Below, in pieces: positions 55,201 through 63,418 of a stretch of 64,000 bases of DNA. Within the stretch, counting starts at the first letter, position 1. The number at the start of each line of letters is the position of its first letter. The notes beneath the pieces were generated by a model. The model did not search any database, had not been told where the DNA came from, and saw nothing but the letters and a program-made list of their open reading frames with translations. This DNA is from Allacma fusca. Taxonomy: Eukaryota; Arthropoda; Collembola; Symphypleona; Sminthuridae. The stretch is from assembly GCA_947179485.1 (NCBI GenBank), contig OX359245.1:75007067-75071066 (forward strand), read 5' to 3'. Position numbers and translations under genes: made by a program.

Positions 55201-58200
55201 TACCTTGACTTGTGGTTGGAGTTGTTGTTACTCGAGATGGTCCTGCTACTGCTGAATTTGGTCTGACGGGGACAGCTGGAGCTGTCGGTGTCGTTGGTCG
55301 GTTTGCTGACCTGGTTATGAACCTTCCGGTTGGTCTAGCTGGTACTGCAAAAGTCGTTGCTGCACGTGTCGTGGATGCAGGTGTTGCTGTCCGTGACCTT
55401 AAGGTGTCACCTTGGACGTACGACTCGTTGCTTCTAGATGTTTGTTCTGAAGGTGGTGGTTGTGGTGCTGTTACAAGCTCTCCACCTTCTATGATGGTCC
55501 TATCGTTGTTGGTTGCTCGTTGCAGGATGTCTCGACCTCGTAAACTGTGGCGGTGTATACCTGTGCGTCCTGTCGGTAGGCTGTTATATAACGAGCCTCT
55601 CGGTGATTGATAGATGGTAAATCTGTCTTGGGGTCTAAATGCCTGATAGTAAGTACCTGTGTCAGAATTTCTGATGGTATTTGCGATAGTTAATGACGGA
55701 TTCTGTTCCCTTATTTGTCTCCCTACTTGCACCAATGTTCTTAAAGCTGTTTCACTAACGTCAAGTGGCGGTGCTCGCAACGCGTGCACGGGTGGGTGTA
55801 CGTAGATTCGACCTCCCGGTGACTGGTAAACTCGGTGTACCTGTTGTTCGTTACCGTTTACCTGGGTGGAATCTGTGTTGACGTACAACTTTGTTGTTGC
55901 TAAATCCCTCTTAACGTTAGCCTGCGATGTATTACCAATTTGGGTGGTCTCGACCTCCTCGGTTGGTGTTTCCAATTCGTCTTGGGTAGGTGGTGACCTA
56001 AATTGCAGGTTAGGTTGAGTTGGTCGATTTCTCGGCGTATTTTCCGTTGAAACCTGTCTGTTTTGACTGGTTGGTGAGATGTGTACTGGGTTAATCTGCT
56101 GTGTTATCTCGTGAGAGTTGCTGTGTCGGCTTGACTGCCTTCTATCGCCTGTTGCAGGTGTTGAGCGACAGGAATTACTGGACCTCGGGGTCACTCTAGG
56201 TTGTGTCGTAGAGCTCCCTGCTGGTGTCTGATTACCTGTCTGGACTGTAGGTGATGTAGTGGGTGCTCTTGGGCTACCTTTCTGAGTGGCTGTCTCGCAA
56301 CGGCTGTTGCTTGGTCTCTCGCGTGTCGTACTCCCTTGTGGACTGGTCCTGGGATTTAAGTTGCTGTTTTCCTCAGCACTATTTACCCTGTAGTGTCTTC
56401 TCACCGATTTCTGGAAAAGTTGTGACCTAGGTGATGAGTAATCTACCTGGTTACTGTCCGTCGCCTGATTACTTGGTCTGGGATGGTCACGATCGGAGTT
56501 GCTCGACTTCCGATTTCGAGGGGTTGTTAAACCTGTTTGAAGTGTCGCTGAGGCTATTGCCTGGGCTATAGCCTTGTTGATTGAGCTTGAGCTGGTATTC
56601 AAGCTTTCCGGTGAAATCCTTCGTGACGTAACGGGTTGTACTGTAGGTTCGCCTGAGATGGTCCTTAGCGTAGATCTAGATGCTGGTTCTAATAAACCCG
56701 TAACCGGATTCCGTGTTACTGGTGGGTTTCTTTGGTCGTACCTAAGGTACCTGCTAATGATGTCGTCAGCACTGGAGTCGATTACACTTTGTTGGGTGGT
56801 CCCGTTGTTATTTGAATCTTGTTCTGGACCTTGCCTACTCTCGTCGCTGACTCGTCTTTCTTGTCGTGGTTGACCAAATTCTAGATTTTCGCTAAGTCTT
56901 CCGGATTGTATCACGGTTGTGTACCTAGGTGTATCGTTGAAGAAAATCTGGCTATCCTGGTGTGCCTGGTGACTTCTCAACGACAATACCCGGTGCTCTA
57001 AAAGGTTTCGGATGACGTCTGTGGGGATGAAAATGTTATCCCTGACGTTCCGACCGTACTCAAAGGCACGTGTACGTAACACTTCCCTTTCTTCCCTATT
57101 CGGATCTCTGTTGTTGTCCCGTCTGTGGGTGACTTCAGCTAATCTAAGGAAAAAATGTGTCCACTGGACTGTACCTGTATAAAGATTTTGAGCTAACCTG
57201 TGATACACCTCTATCAGTTGTCCTTCCAATCCTCGAACTACCAGAAAATTTTCCACTGAGTTCCGTTGGAAGCCTGCGGTGGTCACTAATTGTTGAAACG
57301 AACCTGCTGGTACTATCACACCTGTACCTGTCACTAATTGTACGAAATTTTCTTCCACTCTTTGGATGTTGTCTTGCCCTTCTCTGATCGGTGGTAACTG
57401 ATCCTCGACTGGGCCTTCCTGTTCTGTAGACTCAGACACCCGGCTGAGTGTCCTTTGAAAGCCTACGTCTCCTCTATTGGAAAATCCTGGAGATGGTCTT
57501 GATAGAAACCTGTCTCGTACAAGTTGTTGTATGTCTGGTTGTTGAGAAACTGTAGTATTCGACTGTGTAGCCTTACGGTGGTCACTGATGCTTAAATTTG
57601 ATAACTGCTGATTTAATTGAGTAGTGACCTGGTCACGATCACTCCCTATACTGTTATTAGTACGTGGCAATCCTGTTGGTGAGTCACCTTGTTCGCTCTG
57701 TTCAGTTGACTCGTCCGATTGAGTTATTGCTAAATTGTCCCTAAATGATGAGTGCGTACTGAGATTTCCTGGCTGGATAATCTCTGGTGTACTTGTTGCT
57801 ATAGCAATTGGTCTATTGGAATCTTCCAACTCATCCAATTCCGTTGAGCTTTGCTGATTAACCTGTTGTTCTGTTTGTCCAGTAGCTTTGCTGCACATTC
57901 CTTGGCTTTGTACATCCTGTTGGGGTTGTATGCTCGTATCTTGAGGAATGTCTCCGTTGCCAACTAGGTTTGTCAGGTTGCTGACAACCACATTGTTGGG
58001 TGATTCATTGGTCACGTCTTCCATCTCACTTTCTGGAGTTGCGAATCCTTGCTCGCCCTCCTCTACGCTTGTGTGATTGCTTCCAGGATCCGTGATGATT
58101 TCAAATGATGACGTGGCAGCGCTACTAGTTGGTCTTTCCTCAGGTTGATTGAATTGCGACAGGATTTCCTTGATTGTGGGGTCAGCGTCGTGACTGACAA

Positions 58201-58795
58201 AAACCATATCTCCTCTAGCATTTAGCATGAATTCACCTGTGGCCTCAACCTCCTGGGTTTGTTGGACCTGTTGGCCCTCCAGGTTGGTTACCTCGAGGTC
58301 GCGTAATTCTCGTTGCATAGCTAGTCTATGGAGATTCTGTCCTTGCACCACCTTTGTCTTTGAAAACTTTGGTGTTTGTGCTGTCGATACTGTTGGTGTT
58401 CGTTTAGGACTGGTTGCCGTACCTGTTACAGGTGTTGACACCGTGTCCAAGAACACATCCATGCTTTCATCATTATTGTCAGGATTATCTCCGTGCCCCA
58501 TGGCCTGCGAGCCCGATGGACTTTGTGCAGATAATGCCAGGGTTGTACTGCCGGATTCTTCCATGACTGTAGATGTCGAAGCTGAAGACGTTGAAGAGAG
58601 GTCTACACCTGCCGTTGCTGTATTAGCTTTGGCTTTTGCGGCTTTTCTCTCCTCTTTCCTACGGGCGAGGATTTCCTCCAAGCCTGTTTCATTCTGTGGC
58701 ACTGGGCCTGCCGATCGCGTAGTCCTTCGAGATGGTATTGAAGGTGCAGGTGGTGGTTCCCTTCTTGATGGATGTTGGTTCTTTTCGGGTTCCAT
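52229..58795 (-). CDS. Gag-type frame of the giant element, 2188 codons
   Basis: Starts with ATG at 58795 and ends just before the protease frame. The first 1500 or so residues are low-complexity and hydrophilic, without a family I recognise. A capsid-like region follows at about 1640-1870: RDWIRNWIAERRLHEELPYD, FREEFLIRY, KMNTDEDPCAYIDAKLALI and LRAGLTSEYIVF resemble retrotransposon Gag capsids. Near the C-terminus are repeats of QGYxPx (about 52600-52800), N-rich tracts, and a CCHC knuckle, CFGCGEMGHLRRNCPH. Typical gypsy Gags are 300-600 residues, so this one is several times longer. Confidence 0.85.
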   Translation of the reverse strand: MEPEKNQHPSRREPPPAPSIPSRRTTRSAGPVPQNETGLEEILARRKEERKAAKAKANTATAGVDLSSTSSASTSTVMEESGSTTLALSAQSPSGSQAMGHGDNPDNNDESMDVFLDTVSTPVTGTATSPKRTPTVSTAQTPKFSKTKVVQGQNLHRLAMQRELRDLEVTNLEGQQVQQTQEVEATGEFMLNARGDMVFVSHDADPTIKEILSQFNQPEERPTSSAATSSFEIITDPGSNHTSVEEGEQGFATPESEMEDVTNESPNNVVVSNLTNLVGNGDIPQDTSIQPQQDVQSQGMCSKATGQTEQQVNQQSSTELDELEDSNRPIAIATSTPEIIQPGNLSTHSSFRDNLAITQSDESTEQSEQGDSPTGLPRTNNSIGSDRDQVTTQLNQQLSNLSISDHRKATQSNTTVSQQPDIQQLVRDRFLSRPSPGFSNRGDVGFQRTLSRVSESTEQEGPVEDQLPPIREGQDNIQRVEENFVQLVTGTGVIVPAGSFQQLVTTAGFQRNSVENFLVVRGLEGQLIEVYHRLAQNLYTGTVQWTHFFLRLAEVTHRRDNNRDPNREEREVLRTRAFEYGRNVRDNIFIPTDVIRNLLEHRVLSLRSHQAHQDSQIFFNDTPRYTTVIQSGRLSENLEFGQPRQERRVSDESRQGPEQDSNNNGTTQQSVIDSSADDIISRYLRYDQRNPPVTRNPVTGLLEPASRSTLRTISGEPTVQPVTSRRISPESLNTSSSSINKAIAQAIASATLQTGLTTPRNRKSSNSDRDHPRPSNQATDSNQVDYSSPRSQLFQKSVRRHYRVNSAEENSNLNPRTSPQGSTTRERPSNSRCETATQKGSPRAPTTSPTVQTGNQTPAGSSTTQPRVTPRSSNSCRSTPATGDRRQSSRHSNSHEITQQINPVHISPTSQNRQVSTENTPRNRPTQPNLQFRSPPTQDELETPTEEVETTQIGNTSQANVKRDLATTKLYVNTDSTQVNGNEQQVHRVYQSPGGRIYVHPPVHALRAPPLDVSETALRTLVQVGRQIREQNPSLTIANTIRNSDTGTYYQAFRPQDRFTIYQSPRGSLYNSLPTGRTGIHRHSLRGRDILQRATNNDRTIIEGGELVTAPQPPPSEQTSRSNESYVQGDTLRSRTATPASTTRAATTFAVPARPTGRFITRSANRPTTPTAPAVPVRPNSAVAGPSRVTTTPTTSQGKVSWLDDLQYGVNIWTGPSGRVYTSENEATEDELVPSRITVRQYSKIARQQDRFRNQGVENEATWTGQVRRLIYYNRRDGIIQRRFRPARDSNFEAFAATRAEHEEIVLSEHPIFTFWNIITRRSLDPGQISSYIAPNFRLYHRHISLPNGVRRQRVPPGFLEEIENEHDHQEALNRLLHDPNVEILSDTSSEEEEEQVVERDTPRRESGQHNSAQSSEETDHIFIGVDEEDFIIPEVPGQFTIRISIDDAYDAAFRAIERDEEIQEEVRFVDNTGETHFFPRIQLRDLSPETQVVLTQVRKRRKPLRARRQIGNNQPRPPGPGPSGSGRRNQPRGANNNNSHNQRPSQSRSNPGRGGSRGGRHIGGRQRARSDPGSSGGSSSSSSSSSSNSSNPHDFEAFDNWRNRQIVNRNNFFNQVNVNIINPYVPLNRNQGIRIEEVADQEQVRIIPRRHLDDDMTALMFPKVEFKPGVDDPETAFATAELQTNRFGGDTIITRMQYVQIIFDPPVRDWIRNWIAERRLHEELPYDTINWDEFREEFLIRYSITDQMIRTLMEKRKMNTDEDPCAYIDAKLALINRVDRFMPELEKIRLLRAGLTSEYIVFCRGWTAGTVADFIEGIKQYDEDRKTDGAESIETRFAKVQEMLEKLTSGMKPVPAETTVVKIAAVREQQDYRRPENRPNDQRGRSPGQGNFNNSRNSSPGYGNNNNYPDRGRNNQGYDDRRNYGNRGRSPTPERFYNNQDRSRPQYRNDGNSSNNQGYPQRNQNFGPRQSPNRQYYNNNPNNQGNRQWNDQQMNQGYNQSYNGYNSQGFNQTQGFLPPQGFNPNQGYPPQQGYAPFQGYTPTQGYGPSQGYVPQQGYGPGQNAGYANPGMQQIQANPQGYQNQGYQPNNNQGGQRPQQYNNNNNRSRTNSRDRNSQSNDRNNSWRNQPDRQEQSQPIPGQLALESTQTDLKCFGCGEMGHLRRNCPHKRQSSPYPSGNSQRGTHPQ

Positions 58796-61700
58796 ACCTG
58801 TAAACGTCCTAACTTTTTCTGGATGGGCTGAAAAATGCTAAGGCGTTTCGTAGAGTTTGGTTTTATGAATTTGTTTGACGGTTGTGAGAGTTCTTTTGTC
58901 AATTCCAAACCTGAAAACCTTCTTAAAACTTATGCCAAATTTTAACTTAAACCGTTTCCTAAAATTTTGCCTTGTATGCCTATGCTTATGTAACCCTAAT
59001 TGTTAAACTTAATTTGCCAATTGGTGATGATAACTTGGAGAGGGAAAAAAAAAATTTTTTGTGCTTATGACCTAAGTGTTCAATCCCTGAACATCCCTAA
59101 CCTTAGCTGTGAATCGTCTTAAAACTTAGTCTCTATAATTTTAACGTTTCTAATGAGTACCTCCTGGTGTTACCACCTGAATTTCCTTAAAACCTAAACT
59201 TTCTAATCTTAACTTTCATTAGCTTATCCTCCTTAAGCTTATTCCTGTCTTACAACCTAGCTGTTTTTAAACTTAATTCCCTTAAACTTAAACTCCCTAA
59301 AACTTATTCCCCTTAAAACTTAATGTCCTTTAAACTTAACCTTCTTTAAACTTAGTCTCCTTAATCCTATCCTCCTTAAAACTTAAGCTCTTAAACTTGC
59401 TCACCTTAAAACTTAATCCTCTTAAACTTACTTATTTGCAATGGCTAGTTGCGTCTAACTCCTTAAATTATCAGTCTTTTTGTCAATCAACACTCCTCAC
59501 GTTCGGGCCGGTGTTGCCTAAATTCCCTAAATACTCCTGTAATGATTCCCAGAATTAATAAGGACTGTATTCCTCGCTACTAAATACCCTTCTGTCCCAA
59601 AGGATATGTTTCGCGTCCTAATTCGTACCTAAGAACTTCCTTGAACCGATCCTACCATCAGCAAGGCTTGTATCTGTTGTAGACAGCAAAAACTGAAAGC
59701 ACCAGAATTTACTGAATTCCTATCCCTATAACCAACTCTCAAAAGCCATGAGCCTGTGGTTTCTTATGCCAAATCTCTCTACTCTAGCAAAATCCTTCGA
59801 GAATGGCTAATCTTATGATGCACTCAAAACCATGAGTCATCTATGGAAGAAGTAATAAATAAGAAAGTCCCTATGTATGGCCATAGCTGGAAACCGCATA
59901 CATAGATTTTAAAGTGAACCTCCGTGCTTTGGAATGTCCCCTGTTATCCTATCCACTAAACCATGGACCTCCTTACTAGTAATAGTCATTGCTGTTACCT
60001 ATCCGCTAGCTCGGGCACATTACAAACATATACCTATATCGGTGCGTCAATCATAGCCTCTCCGATTACCTCTAGTAGGTCACAGGCTTATCGGTACTTT
60101 TGTCGGCACTCCATCCGATCACCTCCGTGCTTGGAATGACTCGAACCCTACTAAACCATAAGGTCCCTCATAATCTTCCTAGCCTCTCGGATCCTACGTA
60201 TACTAAAACTTATACACAACAATGATTCCGCTCACATTTCGGCCCTTGAATCCCTAAAACTACGTAGATGAGAATTTTCTTATATGTATGCTTATATACT
60301 ATGCCAATGTGTCCACGCTCAATGTACCTCGGCCCTTTGGACTAAATTTTGTACAAACCTTAATTAAACTGTCCTAATCACCCCGGCGCTCATATTCGGC
60401 CCTTCCGAACAAATTTTGTTTACCTTACATACTATAATCTTTAGATGGTCTGATCTACCTATGCTCTCTACTTGAGCTATATAGGTTTTGATTTGCAAAA
60501 TGACTAACTGAAATCTGATATGCTCCGTGCTCACATTCGGCCTTCCGGATTGACTTTGAAATCCTAATATTTGCCAAAACCATGACAAATTATTTCCTAA
60601 TTACCCAGCGCACAAAACGGCATTTCTGGTAGAAATGGAAAGATGGAAGAAGAAAAGATTTTTTGTGAAAAGTTTATGATAGATCCTATTGTTACCCGTG
60701 TAAACCTACACATCAGGTAAAGAAAGTAATTTTCAGCGAAAGAGTTTTGATTGGGTTTTGCCACCTAGCCATGGGGCTCTTAATTACGTAATTTGGAGAT
60801 AAAGACTTTAAAGGCATTTGCGCTCAGTAACGGCCCTTCAAATGTACTTATACTAGAAGGAGAAAGATGTAGAGAAAGAAGAGAGTGAAAGATTATTTTT
60901 GAGTTATTTACTGAAAAGATAGATCGTATTTTGCTTTAAACTGAGCTTGGAAAGTGAATTTTGAGAGTCTTGTATTAGTAAAAAAAGATCCTAATTAAAT
61001 GAAAGATTTTAATTGTGTTTTGGGTTCCTATCCCCTAGCCTGGGGTTTCCCAAAACTTTGAAAAGTAATTTGAAGAGTTAAAGAATTTCAACGCTCAAAA
61101 CGGCCTTTTTGAAATTAAGAACTTAAAACTTACGAAGAGAAAGATTACTATTATACTGCGCACAGAAACGGCCCTTCAGCCGGAATAGTTCCCTTTACAA
61201 TACGAACACTGTTTATGCCTCCGCTCACAACGGCACTTAAGGCGTCTAAAAAGATAGAAGAAGACTTATGTTACTGGAAGAAGCTAATTTTGGTGAAAAT
61301 TTTTATGCACACACACCTACTATGTACTCTGAAAACCACAAAATACATATACATATATGCGCAATTTTCTAATTTAAACATATGATTTGTATCTAAACTC
61401 TGGTTAATTACTCCTGAATATTAGCTACGCGTCGTAACTACATGACAAAATTAATATGCTCCTAATCATGAAATTCATGAACCTTAAAGAAAATTTTGTA
61501 TTACCTTATTGGACGTCCTCTTCCCCTAATTTTCCGGTTGGAAAGAGTCCCAATTTCACTGGTCACTTAAAATAATATTTCCGGCCGTAAAAATAGTTCT
61601 TTTTATAGTGCCGCACTAGGACTTCTGAACTGTTATTTGAATCCGCGCGTGATGATAATGGCCAATTTTCTTTCTTGAGGTAACATTGTTGCATGTTATG

Positions 61701-61912
61701 ACTGCCTTTCACGAGAAGTTTCGGGTGGCCCTGGAGAGAAATGAAGCATTTTCTCCTTGTCGAGCCCCATACTTCCATCCCATGAATTTTGAAAACTACG
61801 ACTTTACTTGCTACAAAGTTTAGTCTTTGTTTCAGGGTCATCCGCAGGTCCCCGACCTACGGATCCTCCGGGTCCTTACCAAATAAAACCCGAAGGCCTG
61901 GCAGAAACATCA
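58796..61912 (-). other. Leader of the giant element with two repeated word families
   Basis: 3.1 kb between the 5' LTR and Gag without a convincing long frame. About 59190-59450 is an array of roughly a dozen words close to TAAGTTTTAAG (sense), about 20 nt apart. About 59490-61245 holds at least nine copies of a word with the pattern GAAGGGCCG, 3-6 bases, TGAGCG (sense). Some copies form a small hairpin, for example TTCGGAAGGGCCGAA near 60395-60410. I see no clear tRNA-type primer binding site directly beside the LTR; the nearest TGG-starting stretch is about 31 nt in. The leader may hold packaging or translation signals. Confidence 0.6.
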
Positions 61913-62494
61913 TGTTATGTACGGTATTACCCGGATATTGATGTTGCGTGGGTAATAGACAATGTAGCCTAGGTTCGGGTGTTCCATCCCCTGAATTCCT
62001 GGAATCCGATGTTGTTGGAAACGCATGAATAAATGGAACTATTAAATTCTGTGTGTAGTCCGTTTTATTAACTTTTGGCCAATTTATTGTTCCTAAACTG
62101 ATACAATTTACACTGAACAATTAACATTTAACACAAATAGAATTTGAAGTCTGAATCTCTTCTTCTCATGAAATCTCCCGATTTCATGTCGCCCCGCTGG
62201 CTACCTGTAGAGATCCATCCCGGAGGGAATGGACTCTAGGTGCGACTTCTCTTGATGTTGCTTGCTTGAAGTCGAGATTAGAACTTGTACTTAATCTACG
62301 TGTCTTAATCTAAATCTAATCTTATCCTATTCTTAGTTTATTGTTTATTAAATAATCTGAATCATTTCCTTTCCTTTACTTATGATTATGTTAGGTCAGC
62401 GTTTGGTCTCACGTAGCCTCTGCTTACGACCTTCTAAACTATTTGCTGACTTAGATTATGCTTATTCTACTCTATTTATAATATATCCGTAACA
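61913..62494 (-). repeat. 5' LTR of the giant element
   Basis: 582 bp, TGTTA to TAACA, apparently identical to 33698-34279. In the element's sense, TATAAATAG (62480-62472) lies only 14 nt from the LTR start, so U3 would be very short if this is the promoter. Two AATAAA words follow at 62349-62344 and 62342-62337. Confidence 0.95.
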
Positions 62495-63010
62495 ATATAA
62501 TACCATGGTAAAAGTAAATGACCCGGTAATACTCGTACCCAATGTTTATATACTCAAATTCAAATCCTTGAGCTCGTTTTGTGAAGGAAATTATAAAACA
62601 ATCTAGATTGGATAATAGGGCCTGATCTCTGTTATCGAAAATCGGTTACGGTTTATTTTTAAAACAACGACAGTCTGAAATTCGTAAAATAAAACTGCTA
62701 AGCATACACTGTAATACAAATCAAACAATTTTTAATTATTACAAAGAGCTGTTTGAGTATTTACATTAAGAAACCGCTTAATGGCAAGTGAATAATTTAT
62801 GTAAATTAGTTATAGAACATTATTGGTCATATTAGGTGACTTTATTGATTGCAGGTTGGAGTTATTTGTGTTAATTATAACTAATTACGATTGTAAGAAG
62901 CAGGTAGCATACAAACTATAGCCGTGGTATATGCCCGCACTGCTGTGTATTTGGGGTATAAATACATTTCAATCTGGGTGTAAATAATAAGTTCCACTAC
63001 ACCCGCACAT
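62495..63010. repeat. Receptor 3' spacer copy, right of the giant element
   Basis: Starts with the right copy of the ATAT target duplication (62495-62498) followed by aataccatggta. This matches the 15720-15735 context of the paralogous spacer. It leads into the 3' end of the receptor exon at 63011. No gene. Confidence 0.6.
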
Positions 63011-63418
63011 TTAACTAATACCAATTAAAAGACTAGCTACGGTTCGCACTACAAAATCCACAAACACAGGTGTGGATTCTCTTTCGATTGTGTGAAATGG
63101 GCCAATTTTAACACCAACTGGGACGATCGCCTGAATTCGTTTTTTATACCACGAAACGTTTTTGCGATTGGTGCATTTCAACCGGGATAATAGCGTCAGC
63201 TCAATTTTGATCTCCTCCGCATACCCCGGAATTGAAAAGGCGTTCCCAAACACAAGAAAAAAAACAGTACTCACATATATTGATGTTACAATTAATAACA
63301 AAGCAAAACCAAGGTTATGAGAAAATGCTCGAATGCCCCCGTAACCAGTCATTATCGCAACAAGAAGCGTAACCAGTTTGTAAGCGTATAACGTCATTGA
63401 GTAACCCTCATTATACAT
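63011..63418 (-). pseudogene. Receptor exon 3, cut by a hAT-like insertion
   Basis: Reverse-strand MYNEGYSMTLYAYKLVTLLV through PVGVKIGPFHTIEREST to LLIGIS: the last 135 codons of exon 3, open and closest to the 15853-17189 copy. At 63418 receptor homology ends exactly where a CAGAGCTCC hAT-like end begins. The first 25 or so codons of exon 3 and exons 1 and 2, if they survive, lie beyond the right edge of the window. The gene is disrupted. Confidence 0.8.

Larger units (their letters stand above)
33698..62494 (-). mobile_element. Giant Ty3/gypsy-type LTR retrotransposon, 28.8 kb, looks whole
   Basis: A 28,797-bp element on the minus strand. Order in its own sense: 5' LTR (62494-61913), 3.1-kb leader, Gag frame (58795-52229), protease (52208-51684), RT-RNase H (51712-47828), integrase (47831-45012), small frames, a 2064-codon frame (44437-38243), a type I membrane protein frame (37676-36945), a 2.7-kb 3' region, a polypurine tract and the 3' LTR (34279-33698). 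The Pol order RT-RNase H-integrase and the GPF-type integrase end indicate Ty3/gypsy. The LTRs look identical by eye and the long frames are open, so it appears whole and very recent. Most gypsy elements are 5-12 kb. Confidence 0.92.

Noticed and set aside
38243-58841. Plus-strand frames of 60-230 codons opposite the giant element's genes (for example 52409-53110, 58227-58841)
   Set aside because: They mirror long, clearly coding minus-strand frames with biased composition. Their peptides are low-complexity and show no domain.
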